Positions 46,541-56,535 of a DNA stretch of 64,000 nt are shown here, one piece after another. Source of the DNA: Saccharicrinis sp963667815 (GTDB taxonomy: Bacteria; Bacteroidota; Bacteroidia; Bacteroidales; Marinilabiliaceae); NCBI GenBank assembly GCA_963667815.1, contig OY764021.1. One strand, 5' to 3'. The stretch's first letter is position 1; each line of letters starts with the position of its first letter. The position numbers and the translations under genes were made by a program. The notes under the pieces are model-generated. The model ran no database searches, was not told the origin of the DNA, and saw nothing but the letters and a program-made list of their open reading frames with translations.

Positions 46541-47749
46541 ATGAAATTACTTAAAAACCTGGGTTTTCAGATTTTAGTAGCTATGATTATTGGCGCAGTT
46601 GTAGGTATTGCAATGGGAGAACAAGCTTCTATATTTGCTCCATTGGGTGATATCTTTATTAAACTCATAAAAATGGTGGTGATTCCGTTAGTGGCTATAT
46701 CCATAGTATCAGGAGCTGCTTCACTAGGAGCAACTAAATCTGCAGGAAAGCTAGGAATTGGAACCTTTATATGGTACATGTTAACCACTGCCGTTGCTGT
46801 AGTTTTAGGATTAGTTTTAGGTGAAATATTTAAACCAGGTACAGGTCTTGATATTGAATCTGTTCGATATTTATTTAATGAAGAAACAACAGAAAAGATA
46901 ACACAGCCCGGATTTTGGGATACAATAATGGGTTTTATACCCGAAAATCCGATACAAGCTTTGGTGTCGGGGGATATTATTCAGATTATTTTCTTCTGTT
47001 TATTATTAGGAATAGGAGCCAGTACTTTACCTAAAGTTAAACGAGAAAAAATAGTAAAGGGCTGTGATATTATTCTTGATGCATTGATTTGGGTTATAAA
47101 AGTGGTGATGTATACAGCCCCAATTGGTGTATTTGGATTGATGGCTAATAGTATTGGAACATTTGGTTTTGATGTACTTTACCTTGTTTTAAAATTGTTT
47201 TTAGTATATCTGGGAGGCATAATACTCCATATGTTTGTATTTTATCCTGCATTGATCAAAGGATTTTCAAAGCTGTCTGTTAAAGAATTTATGATCAAGA
47301 TTAGTAAAGCGCAAATCATGGCTTTATCAACATCTTCGAGTATGGCCACATTACCTGTAACAATGGAGGTGTGCGAAGATGAATTAGGTGTTTCAAAAGA
47401 GGCAGGTTCTTTTGTGCTTCCTTTGGGAGCAACGATAAATATGGATGGAAACGCCATTTACTATGCTTTGGTTGCTGTTTTCTTTGCGCAGCTTTTTCAA
47501 ATTGATTTACATATGGGACAATACATCGCCATTATACTTACGGCTACCATTGGTAGTATTGGCCAGGCAGGTGTTCCCGGACCATCTTTATTGGTTGTAG
47601 CAGTGCTTATTTCTGCAGATATTCCTATTGTAGGTTTACCATTATTGTATGCTCTCGATCGTATTTTTGATATGTTACGAACAGCCTTAAACATTACAGG
47701 AGATGCTACATGTGCAGTAGTTATGGATAAGTATGCTAAAGGGGAATAG
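46541..47749 (+). CDS. Dicarboxylate/amino acid:cation symporter (DAACS)
   Basis: 402 aa, multi-spanning. DAACS hallmarks: KMVVIPLVAISIVSGAASLG in the N-terminal half, the Ser-rich hairpin ALSTSSSMATLPVTMEV (re-entrant loop HP1), LPLGATINMDGNAIYYAL in TM7 with the NMDG substrate/sodium site, and GVPGPSLL in HP2. It takes up glutamate, aspartate or C4-dicarboxylates with Na+ or H+ through the inner membrane. The exact substrate is not predictable. No neighbour suggests a pathway. Confidence 0.92.
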   Translation: MKLLKNLGFQILVAMIIGAVVGIAMGEQASIFAPLGDIFIKLIKMVVIPLVAISIVSGAASLGATKSAGKLGIGTFIWYMLTTAVAVVLGLVLGEIFKPGTGLDIESVRYLFNEETTEKITQPGFWDTIMGFIPENPIQALVSGDIIQIIFFCLLLGIGASTLPKVKREKIVKGCDIILDALIWVIKVVMYTAPIGVFGLMANSIGTFGFDVLYLVLKLFLVYLGGIILHMFVFYPALIKGFSKLSVKEFMIKISKAQIMALSTSSSMATLPVTMEVCEDELGVSKEAGSFVLPLGATINMDGNAIYYALVAVFFAQLFQIDLHMGQYIAIILTATIGSIGQAGVPGPSLLVVAVLISADIPIVGLPLLYALDRIFDMLRTALNITGDATCAVVMDKYAKGE

Positions 47750-48039
47750 GCATAGTGCGCGGAGCGCGGAGCTTAGAGAAGAGGGCAAAGGGTGTTAGTT
47801 ATAGTCAGTTGAAGAAGAGATCTGAAGGGCATTTAGATATTTTAGTATTTGGCGGAGACCTTAAGTGTTTGAAATGAGTTTTTTTATTATAAAAAAATGA
47901 GTGTTACGGAAATCAACTCTCCACCTTGAATAAGGATGAGAGCTGATGTACAGCTTTCTGGTTTTTGAAAATAATAATGTAGATATTTTTTCGATTACTT
48001 AAGTAGAAAGCCCAATGATTAAAGTACAAATAGATTATT

Positions 48040-48591
48040 ATGATTATATATATTCATGGATTTAACTCTTTAGGAGGAGGAGAGAAGTTTCAGAAATTGA
48101 AACAGTTATTTCCTGATATAGAAATGTATTCACCATCATATGATAGTGCAGATTTTGATTCCATAGAAAAACTGATGGATGGTATTACTCCTAATGATAA
48201 TTTGTTATTTATAGGTAATTCTTTAGGAGGTTACGTTGCCATGTATTTAGCCCATAAATACAATGCAAGATGTATATTACTAAATCCTACAACAAATCCT
48301 ATTAAAAGTTTGATCCCATTTATTGGTAAGAATATCAATTTTGTATCAAATGCAGCATATGATTTTACCAATGAGAACCTCAATAAACTTAAGAAATATA
48401 ATATTCAGAATTTAGATGCCTTACCTGTTCACGTATATGTAACCTTAGATGATGATCTTATTAATCCTCATGAAACAATAGCTTATTTTAAGGGCATTAA
48501 AAAGGTTAATGTATTGGAAAAAGGTGGACATCGTTTTAGTAATATTGAGGATATTAAAGATGATATCTTAAATATTTATAATGAGGGGTGA
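48040..48591 (+). CDS. YqiA/YcfP-like alpha/beta-fold esterase
   Basis: 183 aa. It starts MIIYIHGFNS as in the UPF0227/YqiA family, has the nucleophile elbow GNSLGGY (Ser61), LLNPTTNP after strand 5, an acidic residue in VTLDDDLINP, and His in EKGGHRFS. Cytosolic small carboxylesterase; the physiological substrate is not known. Monocistronic with a following terminator. Confidence 0.85.
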   Translation: MIIYIHGFNSLGGGEKFQKLKQLFPDIEMYSPSYDSADFDSIEKLMDGITPNDNLLFIGNSLGGYVAMYLAHKYNARCILLNPTTNPIKSLIPFIGKNINFVSNAAYDFTNENLNKLKKYNIQNLDALPVHVYVTLDDDLINPHETIAYFKGIKKVNVLEKGGHRFSNIEDIKDDILNIYNEG

Positions 48592-48974
48592 TATCTGTTT
48601 TTTCAGCTCAAATAACTTATATAAAATAAAACCACCTTATTCCAATTATAAATAATAGAATAAGGTGGTAGAACTTATTTTGTTGTATTTTTTTTAGAAT
48701 CACATCTTTCCTAATTAAAAGGAATATTTCAATTCTTTGGCAGATTCTACTTTGGCCTCAGCCAGTGAACCCAAAAACAAGGTTAAATTGACGGTTAAAA
48801 ATCATTTTTGTTTGAACGTAGTGAGTTTAAATGATTTCAGTCAAATAACCGTAGTTTTTTGAGAGAAGTGGGTGCAGCCTTGATCTTTTTTGCTTCCTTT
48901 TTTAGCTTGATCTAAAAAAGGAAGTCGGGCTGGGTGAAACGCCAGTATAATACTTTATTTAGGACAGATCAGAA
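48592..48974. other. Gene-free stretch with three inverted repeats
   Basis: Besides the terminator at 48631-48669, it has a nested inverted repeat (ACGGTTA 48791-48797 with TAACCGT 48846-48852, inner AATCATTT/AAATGATT) and a 13-base pair CTTCCTTTTTTAG (48893-48905) with CTAAAAAAGGAAG (48912-48924). The TTTGAACGTAGTGAG segment resembles dispersed Bacteroidota intergenic repeats. Confidence 0.6.
48631..48669. terminator. Bidirectional-type hairpin after the YqiA-like gene
   Basis: Perfect 12-base arms ACCACCTTATTC (48631-48642) and GAATAAGGTGGT (48658-48669). Confidence 0.75.
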
Positions 48975-51026
48975 TTAAAATGATTGGTATTCTTCATTCT
49001 CAATATATTCTTTTTTAGTAGGTATATCAATATCCAGTTTTAATTCAGTACCCTTTCGTTCTTCTTTTTTCTCCTCTGTTATAATAGGTTGCTCAGCTGA
49101 TTTTTGTGTAATTACTTCATTTTTATCAACCTTAAAAAAGGAAATAAGATCTTTTAATTTTTCTGCCTGGGCAGATAATTCTTCAGAACTAGAAGCCAGT
49201 TCTTCGCTGGCAGCGGCATTTTGCTGAGTTACATAATTTAATTGCTGTACAGAACTATTGATTTGTGTTGCTCCTGTATCCTGTTCCTGACTCGCAGCTG
49301 TAATCTCTTTTATTAAATTGGTCGATTGCTCTATTTGAGGTAACAACGATTTCATTTTATCACCTGTTAAAATTGCTGTTTTAACACCATTATCTACATT
49401 TTTTATAATGTCTTCCGATGCAATTTTACTTCTTTCAGCCAGTTTGCGTACTTCGGCAGCCACCACGGCAAACCCTTTTCCATGTTCGCCTGAATTAGCA
49501 GCCTCAACTGCAGCATTTAAGGCCAAAATATTGGTTTGCTTAGCTATTTCACTAATGATATTAGTTTTTTCAGCAATGATTTTGTTGGCTTGAATAGTTT
49601 GTTCTGTATCGCTATTTAATTCATCAATGCCCTGGCGTGTACTATTGGAAATAGATTCGTTTTTTCGTGCATTACTTGTATTTTCTGAAATATTGGAAGC
49701 AATTTCTTCTATACTACTTGAAATTTCCTCAACAGAAGCAGCCTGTTCATTGGCATGCTGGCTTAATTCCTGCGAAGCATTAGATAGCAGTTCACTGGCG
49801 TTAGCTATGTTATTTGAGCCATTAATTATTTCTGTGATGATATGCTTTAATTTTTCAGTCATGCTTTTTAAAGATGAGGCAGTTTGTCCTATTTCATCCT
49901 TACTATCAATGTTTATTTGTACATCTAATTCGCCTTTTGCAATTTTTGATGATACCTCAGCAACCGTATTGATTCCGAATAAAACCGGTTGAAGTAAAAA
50001 GTATATGCCAATAAAAGCTAATATTAAACTGATAATACTACCAACAATTATAATTTTATTCAAAATCATTAGGCTCTCGTACATATCCTTTTCGTACAAG
50101 GATACACAGATATAGCTATCATATGGTGCAAAATATTGAAAATACTGTTGTTTCCATTCCCCATCTTTATTGTCCGGCCATTGATATCTGGAATGACCTA
50201 GGGTATTCTTAGCAGCACTCTCCATTTGCTTAAAGAAAATATCTTTAGATATATTTTCACCTTCTGAGTTAGGGTGGATTAATAAATTACCATTCTTATC
50301 TACTAAATAAGGATATCCTTCTGAAAAATAGGTGCGTGAAGAAAACTGGTGTTTTAAATAATCATAATTTTTCTCTTTAATACCCACATATAAAATAGCT
50401 TTGATTTCACCGTTAATTTTAATGGGTTCGTAAGCTGTTAAATACCAGTCGTCAACAACAAATGCTCTTCCGTAATAGGTTTTGTTTTGCTCAATGGTTT
50501 TAATTACTTCCGAAGAGTTAGGGATATAGGTGTTAACCGCTCTCTTTCCGTCTTTGTTTAAAACGTTAGTGGAAATTCTGGCATAACCGTCTTTTATTTT
50601 CTGAAAAATAGTAATGGATTCTACCGATTGTGATTTTATATGATCAACAAGCTGGTTGTTATGATAGATGGCTTGACCATTAAATAATAGTGTAGCTAAT
50701 GAATAATTGCTCGATTTATTGTTATCCTGATTGGTAATGGATGTGTTGATTTTTTCTTTTGATTCAGTTATACCTCCTGAATTAAATATTGAATTGTGCG
50801 CAATTTGAAGAGAAAGGTTAATAATTGATTGCTGACCTTCTACATGAGTATTAAGTATATCTACCAAATCATGTAAATGTGTGGTCATTTGTTTATCTGC
50901 ATTGTTTACAATGCTTTTTTTAAGATAACTTGTAATTACTAATGCTAATACAGTGAATACAAGAAGTAATAACACTGCAAATGATGTATTAATACGTGTT
51001 TTAAGTTTGATGTCTGTGAATTTCAT
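48975..51026 (-). CDS. Methyl-accepting chemotaxis protein (Cache sensor)
   Basis: 683 aa. TM1 (about 13-33), a large periplasmic Cache-type sensor (about 35-320, with YYGRAFVVDDWYLTAYEPI and GYPYLVDKNGNLLIHP), TM2 (about 325-345), HAMP (about 348-400) and a signalling domain whose hairpin tip reads EIAKQTNILALNAAVEAA. The last five residues, EYQSF, fit the x-[HFYW]-x-x-[HFYW] tether that recruits CheR/CheB in some receptors. It senses a small ligand and signals to CheA through CheW. No che genes are in the window. Confidence 0.92.
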   Translation of the reverse strand: MKFTDIKLKTRINTSFAVLLLLVFTVLALVITSYLKKSIVNNADKQMTTHLHDLVDILNTHVEGQQSIINLSLQIAHNSIFNSGGITESKEKINTSITNQDNNKSSNYSLATLLFNGQAIYHNNQLVDHIKSQSVESITIFQKIKDGYARISTNVLNKDGKRAVNTYIPNSSEVIKTIEQNKTYYGRAFVVDDWYLTAYEPIKINGEIKAILYVGIKEKNYDYLKHQFSSRTYFSEGYPYLVDKNGNLLIHPNSEGENISKDIFFKQMESAAKNTLGHSRYQWPDNKDGEWKQQYFQYFAPYDSYICVSLYEKDMYESLMILNKIIIVGSIISLILAFIGIYFLLQPVLFGINTVAEVSSKIAKGELDVQINIDSKDEIGQTASSLKSMTEKLKHIITEIINGSNNIANASELLSNASQELSQHANEQAASVEEISSSIEEIASNISENTSNARKNESISNSTRQGIDELNSDTEQTIQANKIIAEKTNIISEIAKQTNILALNAAVEAANSGEHGKGFAVVAAEVRKLAERSKIASEDIIKNVDNGVKTAILTGDKMKSLLPQIEQSTNLIKEITAASQEQDTGATQINSSVQQLNYVTQQNAAASEELASSSEELSAQAEKLKDLISFFKVDKNEVITQKSAEQPIITEEKKEERKGTELKLDIDIPTKKEYIENEEYQSF

Positions 51027-51384
51027 TCGGAAAATTTTAAAACATTGTAATTTTGATGTTTAATACCTTATTTGATACGCTGTTTTTTGTAGATTTTATT
51101 TTCACGCCACGAATATAATATGAATTATTGGGGAACATATGACCCGTATTACTGTTGCACCTACCTATATTACTTAAATAGTAGGATAAGTTGTTGTTGG
51201 ATAGTAATATTGCCTCATGAAAATATTTATGTTTATAAAAGTTAAATATTTATGGAGTGGAAAGAATGTGGTATGAAGCGACTTTAGAAGTTGAATTGGA
51301 TATAAGAATGCAACAAAGAATAAGTTTATTATAATATTTTACATAAGGAATTACACTAGGACATAGTTTGGCATCCTTGTAACA

Positions 51385-51392
51385 TAGTTTTG
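51385..51392 (+). promoter_or_regulatory. -7 box (TAGTTTTG) upstream of the 190-aa gene
   Basis: TAGTTTTG fits TAnnTTTG. It overlaps an alternative GTG start at 51392, which favours the ATG at 51419. Apart from this box, 51027-51418 shows no supported feature. Confidence 0.5.
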
Positions 51393-51418
51393 TGATACGT
51401 ACTTTAATTATACTAACT

Positions 51419-51991
51419 ATGCAAAAACCTATATATCTTTTAAAAGGAACGTTTTATCGTAATACAGAAGATCTCTCAGATTTAGTAGAGGTCTGTGAAG
51501 AATTTAGCGCCGAGAATCCAATCAAGGCAAGAAAGAGGGCTTTTAGTATGTTTCAAAGCTACATTGAAGTATTATTAGAAAGTAAAGAACTGTCATACCA
51601 ATCGCACCAACTGGCAGAGCAACAAATAAATTCGTTTGTTGATTCAGGCAAGAAAAGTTTTGCTTTAAATAATCCGGAATTAGAGATGGACGATGATTTT
51701 GACAAAGGCTTATTTCTTTACTTTATTCCAAATCCGGATCATAAAACTTATACCAGGGAAAATGAACCTTATTATCCTGAAAAATATTGCATACATTTAA
51801 TAGATAATAATAAGACAGATTTAAGAAAACATATACTAAAATTTCTTATTTTTGAATATAATTATTACGTTAATTCCAATTTTTCTACAGGAGATCAGGA
51901 GTGTTTTGCATATACAGAGGACAAGTCAGAAGATATGAGGAAGATAGCAATATTGAATACTCCAATTACTGATCTTTTTGAAATATTATAA
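51419..51991 (+). CDS. Hypothetical protein, 190 aa
   Basis: Starts at the ATG at 51419 (MQKPIYLLKG); the longer GTG frame from 51392 overlaps the promoter. Soluble, acidic, with aromatic-rich segments (YIEVLLESKELSYQSHQ, GLFLYFIPNPDHKTYTRENEPYY, FLIFEYNYYVNSNF). No signal peptide or membrane segment, and no family recognised. Codon use and base composition look like the neighbours, so it is probably a real native gene. Confidence 0.6.
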   Translation: MQKPIYLLKGTFYRNTEDLSDLVEVCEEFSAENPIKARKRAFSMFQSYIEVLLESKELSYQSHQLAEQQINSFVDSGKKSFALNNPELEMDDDFDKGLFLYFIPNPDHKTYTRENEPYYPEKYCIHLIDNNKTDLRKHILKFLIFEYNYYVNSNFSTGDQECFAYTEDKSEDMRKIAILNTPITDLFEIL

Positions 51992-52099
51992 TTTACATGC
52001 ATTGGATATGAATAGTTTATTGCTAAAGATACTATGACTTAAATTTATCATAAATTGTCAGGTTATTGGTATTGTTTCTTATTGGTTTATTCATCAGTT

Positions 52100-53625
52100 T
52101 TACTCATGTTTATTCTGTAATTGATTTTTCAAATCTGATCCTTTAGGTGTAAGACGATACTTTTGATTGGTACTTTTGGGTGTGTTTGGTATGGTCATTT
52201 CAATTACACCCGCATTTAATGCTGGATTAAGATAATTTTCTCTAAAGGTAGGACGATGTTTTAGTTCTAGTTTCTCCATTAGCTCTTTTCTGCTCATTTC
52301 ACCCTCAATAATAAACACTAAACGATGTATAGGCTTATCAAAGTTTATAACTTTCTTATCATGGTCGGTTACATGGTCGGTTACATGGTCGGTTACATGG
52401 TCGGTTACATGGTCGCTATCAGTTGAAGGACGCCAAATTATTACACGAAAACCTTCATTAATATCTATTTGGGGTAATTTTAATCCTCTTTCCTTTGTGA
52501 GCTGAAATATTTCAAGCATACCAGTTCCAAACCTCTCAATGGCTCCGTATAAAAACATACATTCGGCCAATAGTGGATTGTGAGGATATGAACCATGTGG
52601 TATTTTTAAGTCTGCAATATTTAACTCTGCAGGTAGTGAACCCGGATTTAGAATTTCGATACGATCGCTAAATACAGAAACCTGAATGCTTCCTTTACTA
52701 TAATATTCACGATGTGCAATGGCATTAATTACAGCCTCAGCAATTACAGCTCTTGGAACTTCATATACAGTTTCGACTATATTAGCATGACTTCTAATAC
52801 CGGTTGATAAGCTAAGTTTTGATAGAATAAAATCAACAGCTTCATCAGCCATGTCAAAAACATTACCTCCAAACTCTTTATAATCAGGTATAGGTTTTTG
52901 AACATTTTGCCATGAAAGTGGGCGCACTTAATAGTGGCTGAAGGAAAATACAGTTGCGGATTTTTATTAAATACCAGTAATGCACTATTTACCAGTTTAT
53001 CATTTCGTAGCATTTTGAGTGCACTTAAAATTTGTTCAGGAGGATCTGATTCTCTAAATGGAAAATTCCGTTTTGCTTTAGCAATTTGGGCAAACTGTTT
53101 TAAAAAATCAGTATTTATGTGCTCAATGCCAGCATCTCTATTTAAACTACAATCAAACTCTGTTGATTCAATAAAACCATTTTGTTGCAAATACAGAATA
53201 CATGAATGATAAACGGCCTCTTTTAAAGTATTAAAATCATTGAATTTTTTTCGAGAAACATCTTGTTCAACTTTTTTTATAAAATTTATCTCTTTAGCAT
53301 GTCGTTCATCAACTTCTTTAAGGTAAATCCATCGTTGCACGTGATCAGATTTCGCCTTTTCATATTCCCTCTCGGTAGGAGATATACCTTCTTTATCTTC
53401 ATAACCATAATTCTTTCCAAGTAATCCCAGGTAAATATCTGATTTTTCAACCTCTCTCAAATAAACTTTGCCTGGATGATGCGTATTAGCAGGAACCTCT
53501 TCAAAAATAAATGGTGTAAAAAATTGATTTAAAAGCGGATCTTTTCTAAAATATTGAGCCAATAATTTTCTTTCCTCTTCAAACTCAACCTGCACACTTG
53601 ATATAAATACCTGATGTTTTTTCAT
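52100..53625 (-). pseudogene. Frameshifted DUF4062 / RecG-like ATP-binding (AlbA_2) protein
   Basis: Two overlapping minus-strand frames (53625-52777 and 52927-52100) are parts of one protein. The first gives an N-terminal DUF4062 domain (KKHQVFISSVQVEFEEER, YLGLLGKNYG) and the start of an AlbA_2-like region to CAHFHG; the second continues with VQKPIPDYKEFGGNVF, AVINAIAHREYY (ATP-binding-like), ERFGTGMLEIF, a HVTD tandem repeat and a winged-helix tail. Adding one A to the A4 run at 52905-52908 restores a single frame of about 508 aa. It could be a true mutation, a sequencing error, or less likely programmed slippage. Family members are linked to transcription control or defence. Confidence 0.82.
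52361..52414 (-). repeat. 12-base in-frame tandem repeat encoding HVTD
   Basis: Four perfect copies of ATGGTCGGTTAC plus a half copy. On the coding strand each unit encodes His-Val-Thr-Asp in the linker before the C-terminal winged helix. Confidence 0.9.
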
Positions 53626-54225
53626 AGATGTTAGTTGTTTAATTTTTAAACTCTATTGTTAATGATGCTTTTCATAATTAAAAATTTTAAAAGCTGTAAA
53701 CCTTGTTTAACTATGGAAGAAGTTGACTCAGGCATATGGTACTAGGTTTTTTAGGAGTTTAAAGATAGTAATTCTGGTGACTAAATATTTACCTTTAAGT
53801 TTCAAATTATATGGTTATAACAATTAATATATAGGTAAGTAATTATTAATAAACACTTAATTAGTTAAGTATAATGCATATGTCAAATGCTTTAGGAAAG
53901 TTATAGCTATTATAGAAATACCAAACATAAATATTTATCTGCTTCAATGACAATCTTCCATATTTTAGCCAATATTTTAATTTTGATGACCATTTTATAA
54001 AAGGTAAAGCCAGTATTTTGCAGCAAAATGCTATTCTCATAAAAGGGGAAGCTAATATTTTAAAGTGAAGTTGTATTCTTATAGAGTGTAGAACCAATAT
54101 TTTAATATGTAGGGTCAACTTATAAAAGGTAGCTTCAATATTTAACCAGGAAGTTCATTATTTAGGTGTAACTGCCGATATTTTGGGCACTACAGAAGGT
54201 TCTGATTCAAAAAAAAGCTAATAAA
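53626..54225. other. Gene-free stretch dominated by a degenerate repeat
   Basis: Between two minus-strand genes. The 85-codon frame 53861-54118 translates repeat DNA and is not a gene. Confidence 0.65.
53990..54187. repeat. Degenerate repeat of about 20 bases, roughly nine units
   Basis: Units follow the loose pattern G-[tg]-A-A-G-x4-[AT]ATATTTT or the related x4-TATTCTTATA-AAAGG. Examples begin at GGTAAAGCCAGTATTTTG, GGGAAGCTAATATTTT, GTAGAACCAATATTTT, GTAGCTTCAATATTT and GTAACTGCCGATATTTTG. Confidence 0.6.
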
Positions 54226-54258
54226 AAATCCCCGGAGGAAATAATTCCCCGGGGATTT
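54226..54258 (-). terminator. Intrinsic terminator after the 241-aa gene
   Basis: Perfect arms AAATCCCCGG (54226-54235) and CCGGGGATTT (54249-54258). On the minus strand followed by TTTTTTATTAGC. Confidence 0.9.
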
Positions 54259-54283
54259 GCATCTAATCAATAACCCATTCCCA

Positions 54284-55009
54284 TTAGTTATTGTTATACC
54301 TTTTGTTAACTAATTTGGTGTACTGACTTCTGTAACCCACCAATCTGCTTTTATCTTTCCAGAATAAAAACTTGCCACAATCTTTAATTTCATCAACACT
54401 TTCTTTTAACAGGCTGTATATTCTGTTTCTGATATCTAATTTTTCATTGTTTTCGTATTTGTCACCATTAGCCTGTGCTCTTATATCAGCTAATCTGGCC
54501 GACAGGTCTGCTGCTGTTCCTAGTTTGTCTTCTGCAAAACCAATTAATTTTAATGGCTCAATGTTATGCTGTCCTAAAACGGCAAGGTCGTTTAAATCCT
54601 GAATCATATCGGCTATATCATCACCTTCGGCTATAGCTGAAACATTAGCTAATAGGGCAGGTGATTTACGAAAGGCATAGCGAAAAGCATGTACCAATTC
54701 ATCTCTAAAATCAAATGCTTTTGGCGATTCGTCTTCCCATTGTTGCTCAGCTTCCTGTCGGCTTTTCTTTTCTTCGCTCCATAAACTCTGGGCATGACGT
54801 AAAGCACCGGCACAGGTATTTAAATTTTCAAATACGCTTTCTGTAATACCGGCACTCATTAATTGTTCTTTGTCTTTGGTGCTCCAGATAAATAAATCTT
54901 CAGCTTCCTGAATGTAGGTGCCAACCGGAATCAAAGGCTTTTTAATTTGATCTTGAGTTAAGCTTTTTGCTGCTTCGAGCATTTGGTCATAAGATTCTTT
55001 ATTTCCCAT
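54284..55009 (-). CDS. Hypothetical helical protein, 241 aa
   Basis: No signal peptide or membrane segment. Almost entirely helical and charged, with heptad-like stretches (LRHAQSLWSEEKKSRQEAEQQ, ADLSARLADIRAQANGDKYEN). I recognise no domain. The strong terminator, clear ATG and codon use like its neighbours support a real gene. It lies alone between the repeat region and a 781-base gap, in an accessory part of the window. Confidence 0.7.
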   Translation of the reverse strand: MGNKESYDQMLEAAKSLTQDQIKKPLIPVGTYIQEAEDLFIWSTKDKEQLMSAGITESVFENLNTCAGALRHAQSLWSEEKKSRQEAEQQWEDESPKAFDFRDELVHAFRYAFRKSPALLANVSAIAEGDDIADMIQDLNDLAVLGQHNIEPLKLIGFAEDKLGTAADLSARLADIRAQANGDKYENNEKLDIRNRIYSLLKESVDEIKDCGKFLFWKDKSRLVGYRSQYTKLVNKRYNNN

Positions 55010-55790
55010 GTTGTTAAAATTATTTAGTTAATAAATTAACCTTATGACTATCGCTTTTAAAATGAAGGTAGGTACTCATAGTGTAGCATTATAGCCACAA
55101 GGTTACTGTTTTTTAAAGATTCTGTTAAATTAAAAATTTAATGTGATATAACAGTGATGTGTAAGGAGAATTGTTATGAATGGTTTAATAATGTGGATGA
55201 AATAAAAAATGTGTGTGATTAGTGTCGTGTAAGGGGCTTGTTAATATAAACATAAATAGTACTCTTATATATGCTGTTTAACAAATTGTTTGTACAGCTT
55301 TACCTTGATTATAATAACTATTCATACCCGAAGGGTTATTTTAGATGGTTATTGGTGTTGAAGGTTTGACAAAAGCGACTGCTTTTTTATGCCATTTCAA
55401 CAGGTAGTTCAACCAAGTATATATAAAATATTACATCTGTTAATAATAAAACAAGAGTGTCTGACATAATTTGGCTTACCATTATGCATTATTTGTAAAA
55501 ATGAGCAATCAATTAATGTACAATCTAATATTACTCTATATAAATACGCTATTTATCATTGTAAATAATCATTTTACCTATTTAGATTAATTATACAATA
55601 TACTTATGAAACCTTTGAAAATTTATGAAGTATATTCGGATTCCATTCTAGATAACGTGATTTTGCTATGGAAGATAAGGAAAACATTATCATTTTAGAT
55701 ATATAATTTACTATTGTCGAAATGTAACCTATGTATAAGAATACAAAGAGAACACTATTATTTGAAATTGAATTTTTAATTAATTGAGAT
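55010..55790. other. 781-base AT-rich gap
   Basis: No ORF, RNA or convincing promoter. A weak hairpin AAAGC-GACT-GCTTT with a T-run near 55374 is the only local structure noted. Confidence 0.5.
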
Positions 55791-56432
55791 ATGAATACTT
55801 GGAAAGAATATATTATTGAAGCATTTAAATTAATAGGTGGAGAAGGTCATTATGTCGATATATATGAGGCGGTTGAAAGAGTAACACCTCAAGAAAAAAT
55901 GACTAAAGATTGGAAAGCAACAGTTCGAGGAAGAATAGAACACTTTTCATCTGATTCAGACAAATATAATGGAAAGGAGGATATTTTTTATTCAGTAAAA
56001 GGACTTGGGAAAGGAATTTGGGGATTAAATAACTTTCAGGAAAAAGAAACTGTGATTGATTTAACAGAAGATGACATTGAATTCCCTGAGGGTAAAAAGA
56101 AATTAAGGTTGCACGTAACAAGAGAAAGGAACCCAAAACTGATTAGACTTGCAAAAGAGAGGTTTATTAATAAAAATCAAAGACTTTTTTGTGAAGTATG
56201 TGGATTTGATTTTGAAAAGGAGTATGGTGAAATAGGAAATGGATATATTGAATGTCATCATTCAATACCTGTTTCAGAAATGGACATAAATGAGAAATCA
56301 AAAGTTGATGATATTGTTATGGTCTGTGCTAATTGCCATAAAATGCTTCATAGAAAAAGACCCTGGTTGAAAAAAGAGGAATTAAAACAATTGAAAAGTA
56401 TTATGTATAACCAGGTAAAAAAGGCATATTAA
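55791..56432 (+). CDS. Winged-helix/HNH endonuclease
   Basis: 213 aa. The N-terminal part (about 1-80) looks like a HARE/Mrr-N type winged helix (EAFKLIGGEGHYVDIYEAVERV ... KGIWGL split over the domain). The C-terminal part is an HNH nuclease with zinc ligands Cys134/Cys137 and Cys179/Cys182, the catalytic pair region ECHHSIP (His156/157), Asn181 and His187. Domain order resembles restriction-type HNH enzymes that cut foreign or modified DNA; no methyltransferase is nearby, so a modification-dependent or solitary nuclease is more likely. It is the last intact gene before the prophage. Confidence 0.83.
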   Translation: MNTWKEYIIEAFKLIGGEGHYVDIYEAVERVTPQEKMTKDWKATVRGRIEHFSSDSDKYNGKEDIFYSVKGLGKGIWGLNNFQEKETVIDLTEDDIEFPEGKKKLRLHVTRERNPKLIRLAKERFINKNQRLFCEVCGFDFEKEYGEIGNGYIECHHSIPVSEMDINEKSKVDDIVMVCANCHKMLHRKRPWLKKEELKQLKSIMYNQVKKAY

Positions 56433-56535
56433 ATAATAATAGTTTATCAGATTATGTGAATATTAAACTAAAACATAAGGAGCCCTTTCATTCCTTACAG
56501 ATCAACATTTAAATCATGAGAAAATTTAAACCTAA

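Noticed and set aside
51392..51418. GTG start for the 190-aa protein
   Set aside because: It overlaps the likely -7 box; the ATG at 51419 is preferred.
52361..52414. Possible CRISPR-like array
   Set aside because: Units are 12 bases, contiguous and in frame with no spacers; it is a coding VNTR.
52890..52927. Programmed -1 frameshift in the DUF4062 gene
   Set aside because: The site (GGC AAA ATG) is not a canonical X-XXY-YYZ slippery heptamer; a one-base deletion or sequencing error is simpler.
53861..54118. 85-codon minus-strand frame with repeating KIL/RIA pattern
   Set aside because: The peptide periodicity comes from the DNA repeat, and no start context or family supports it.
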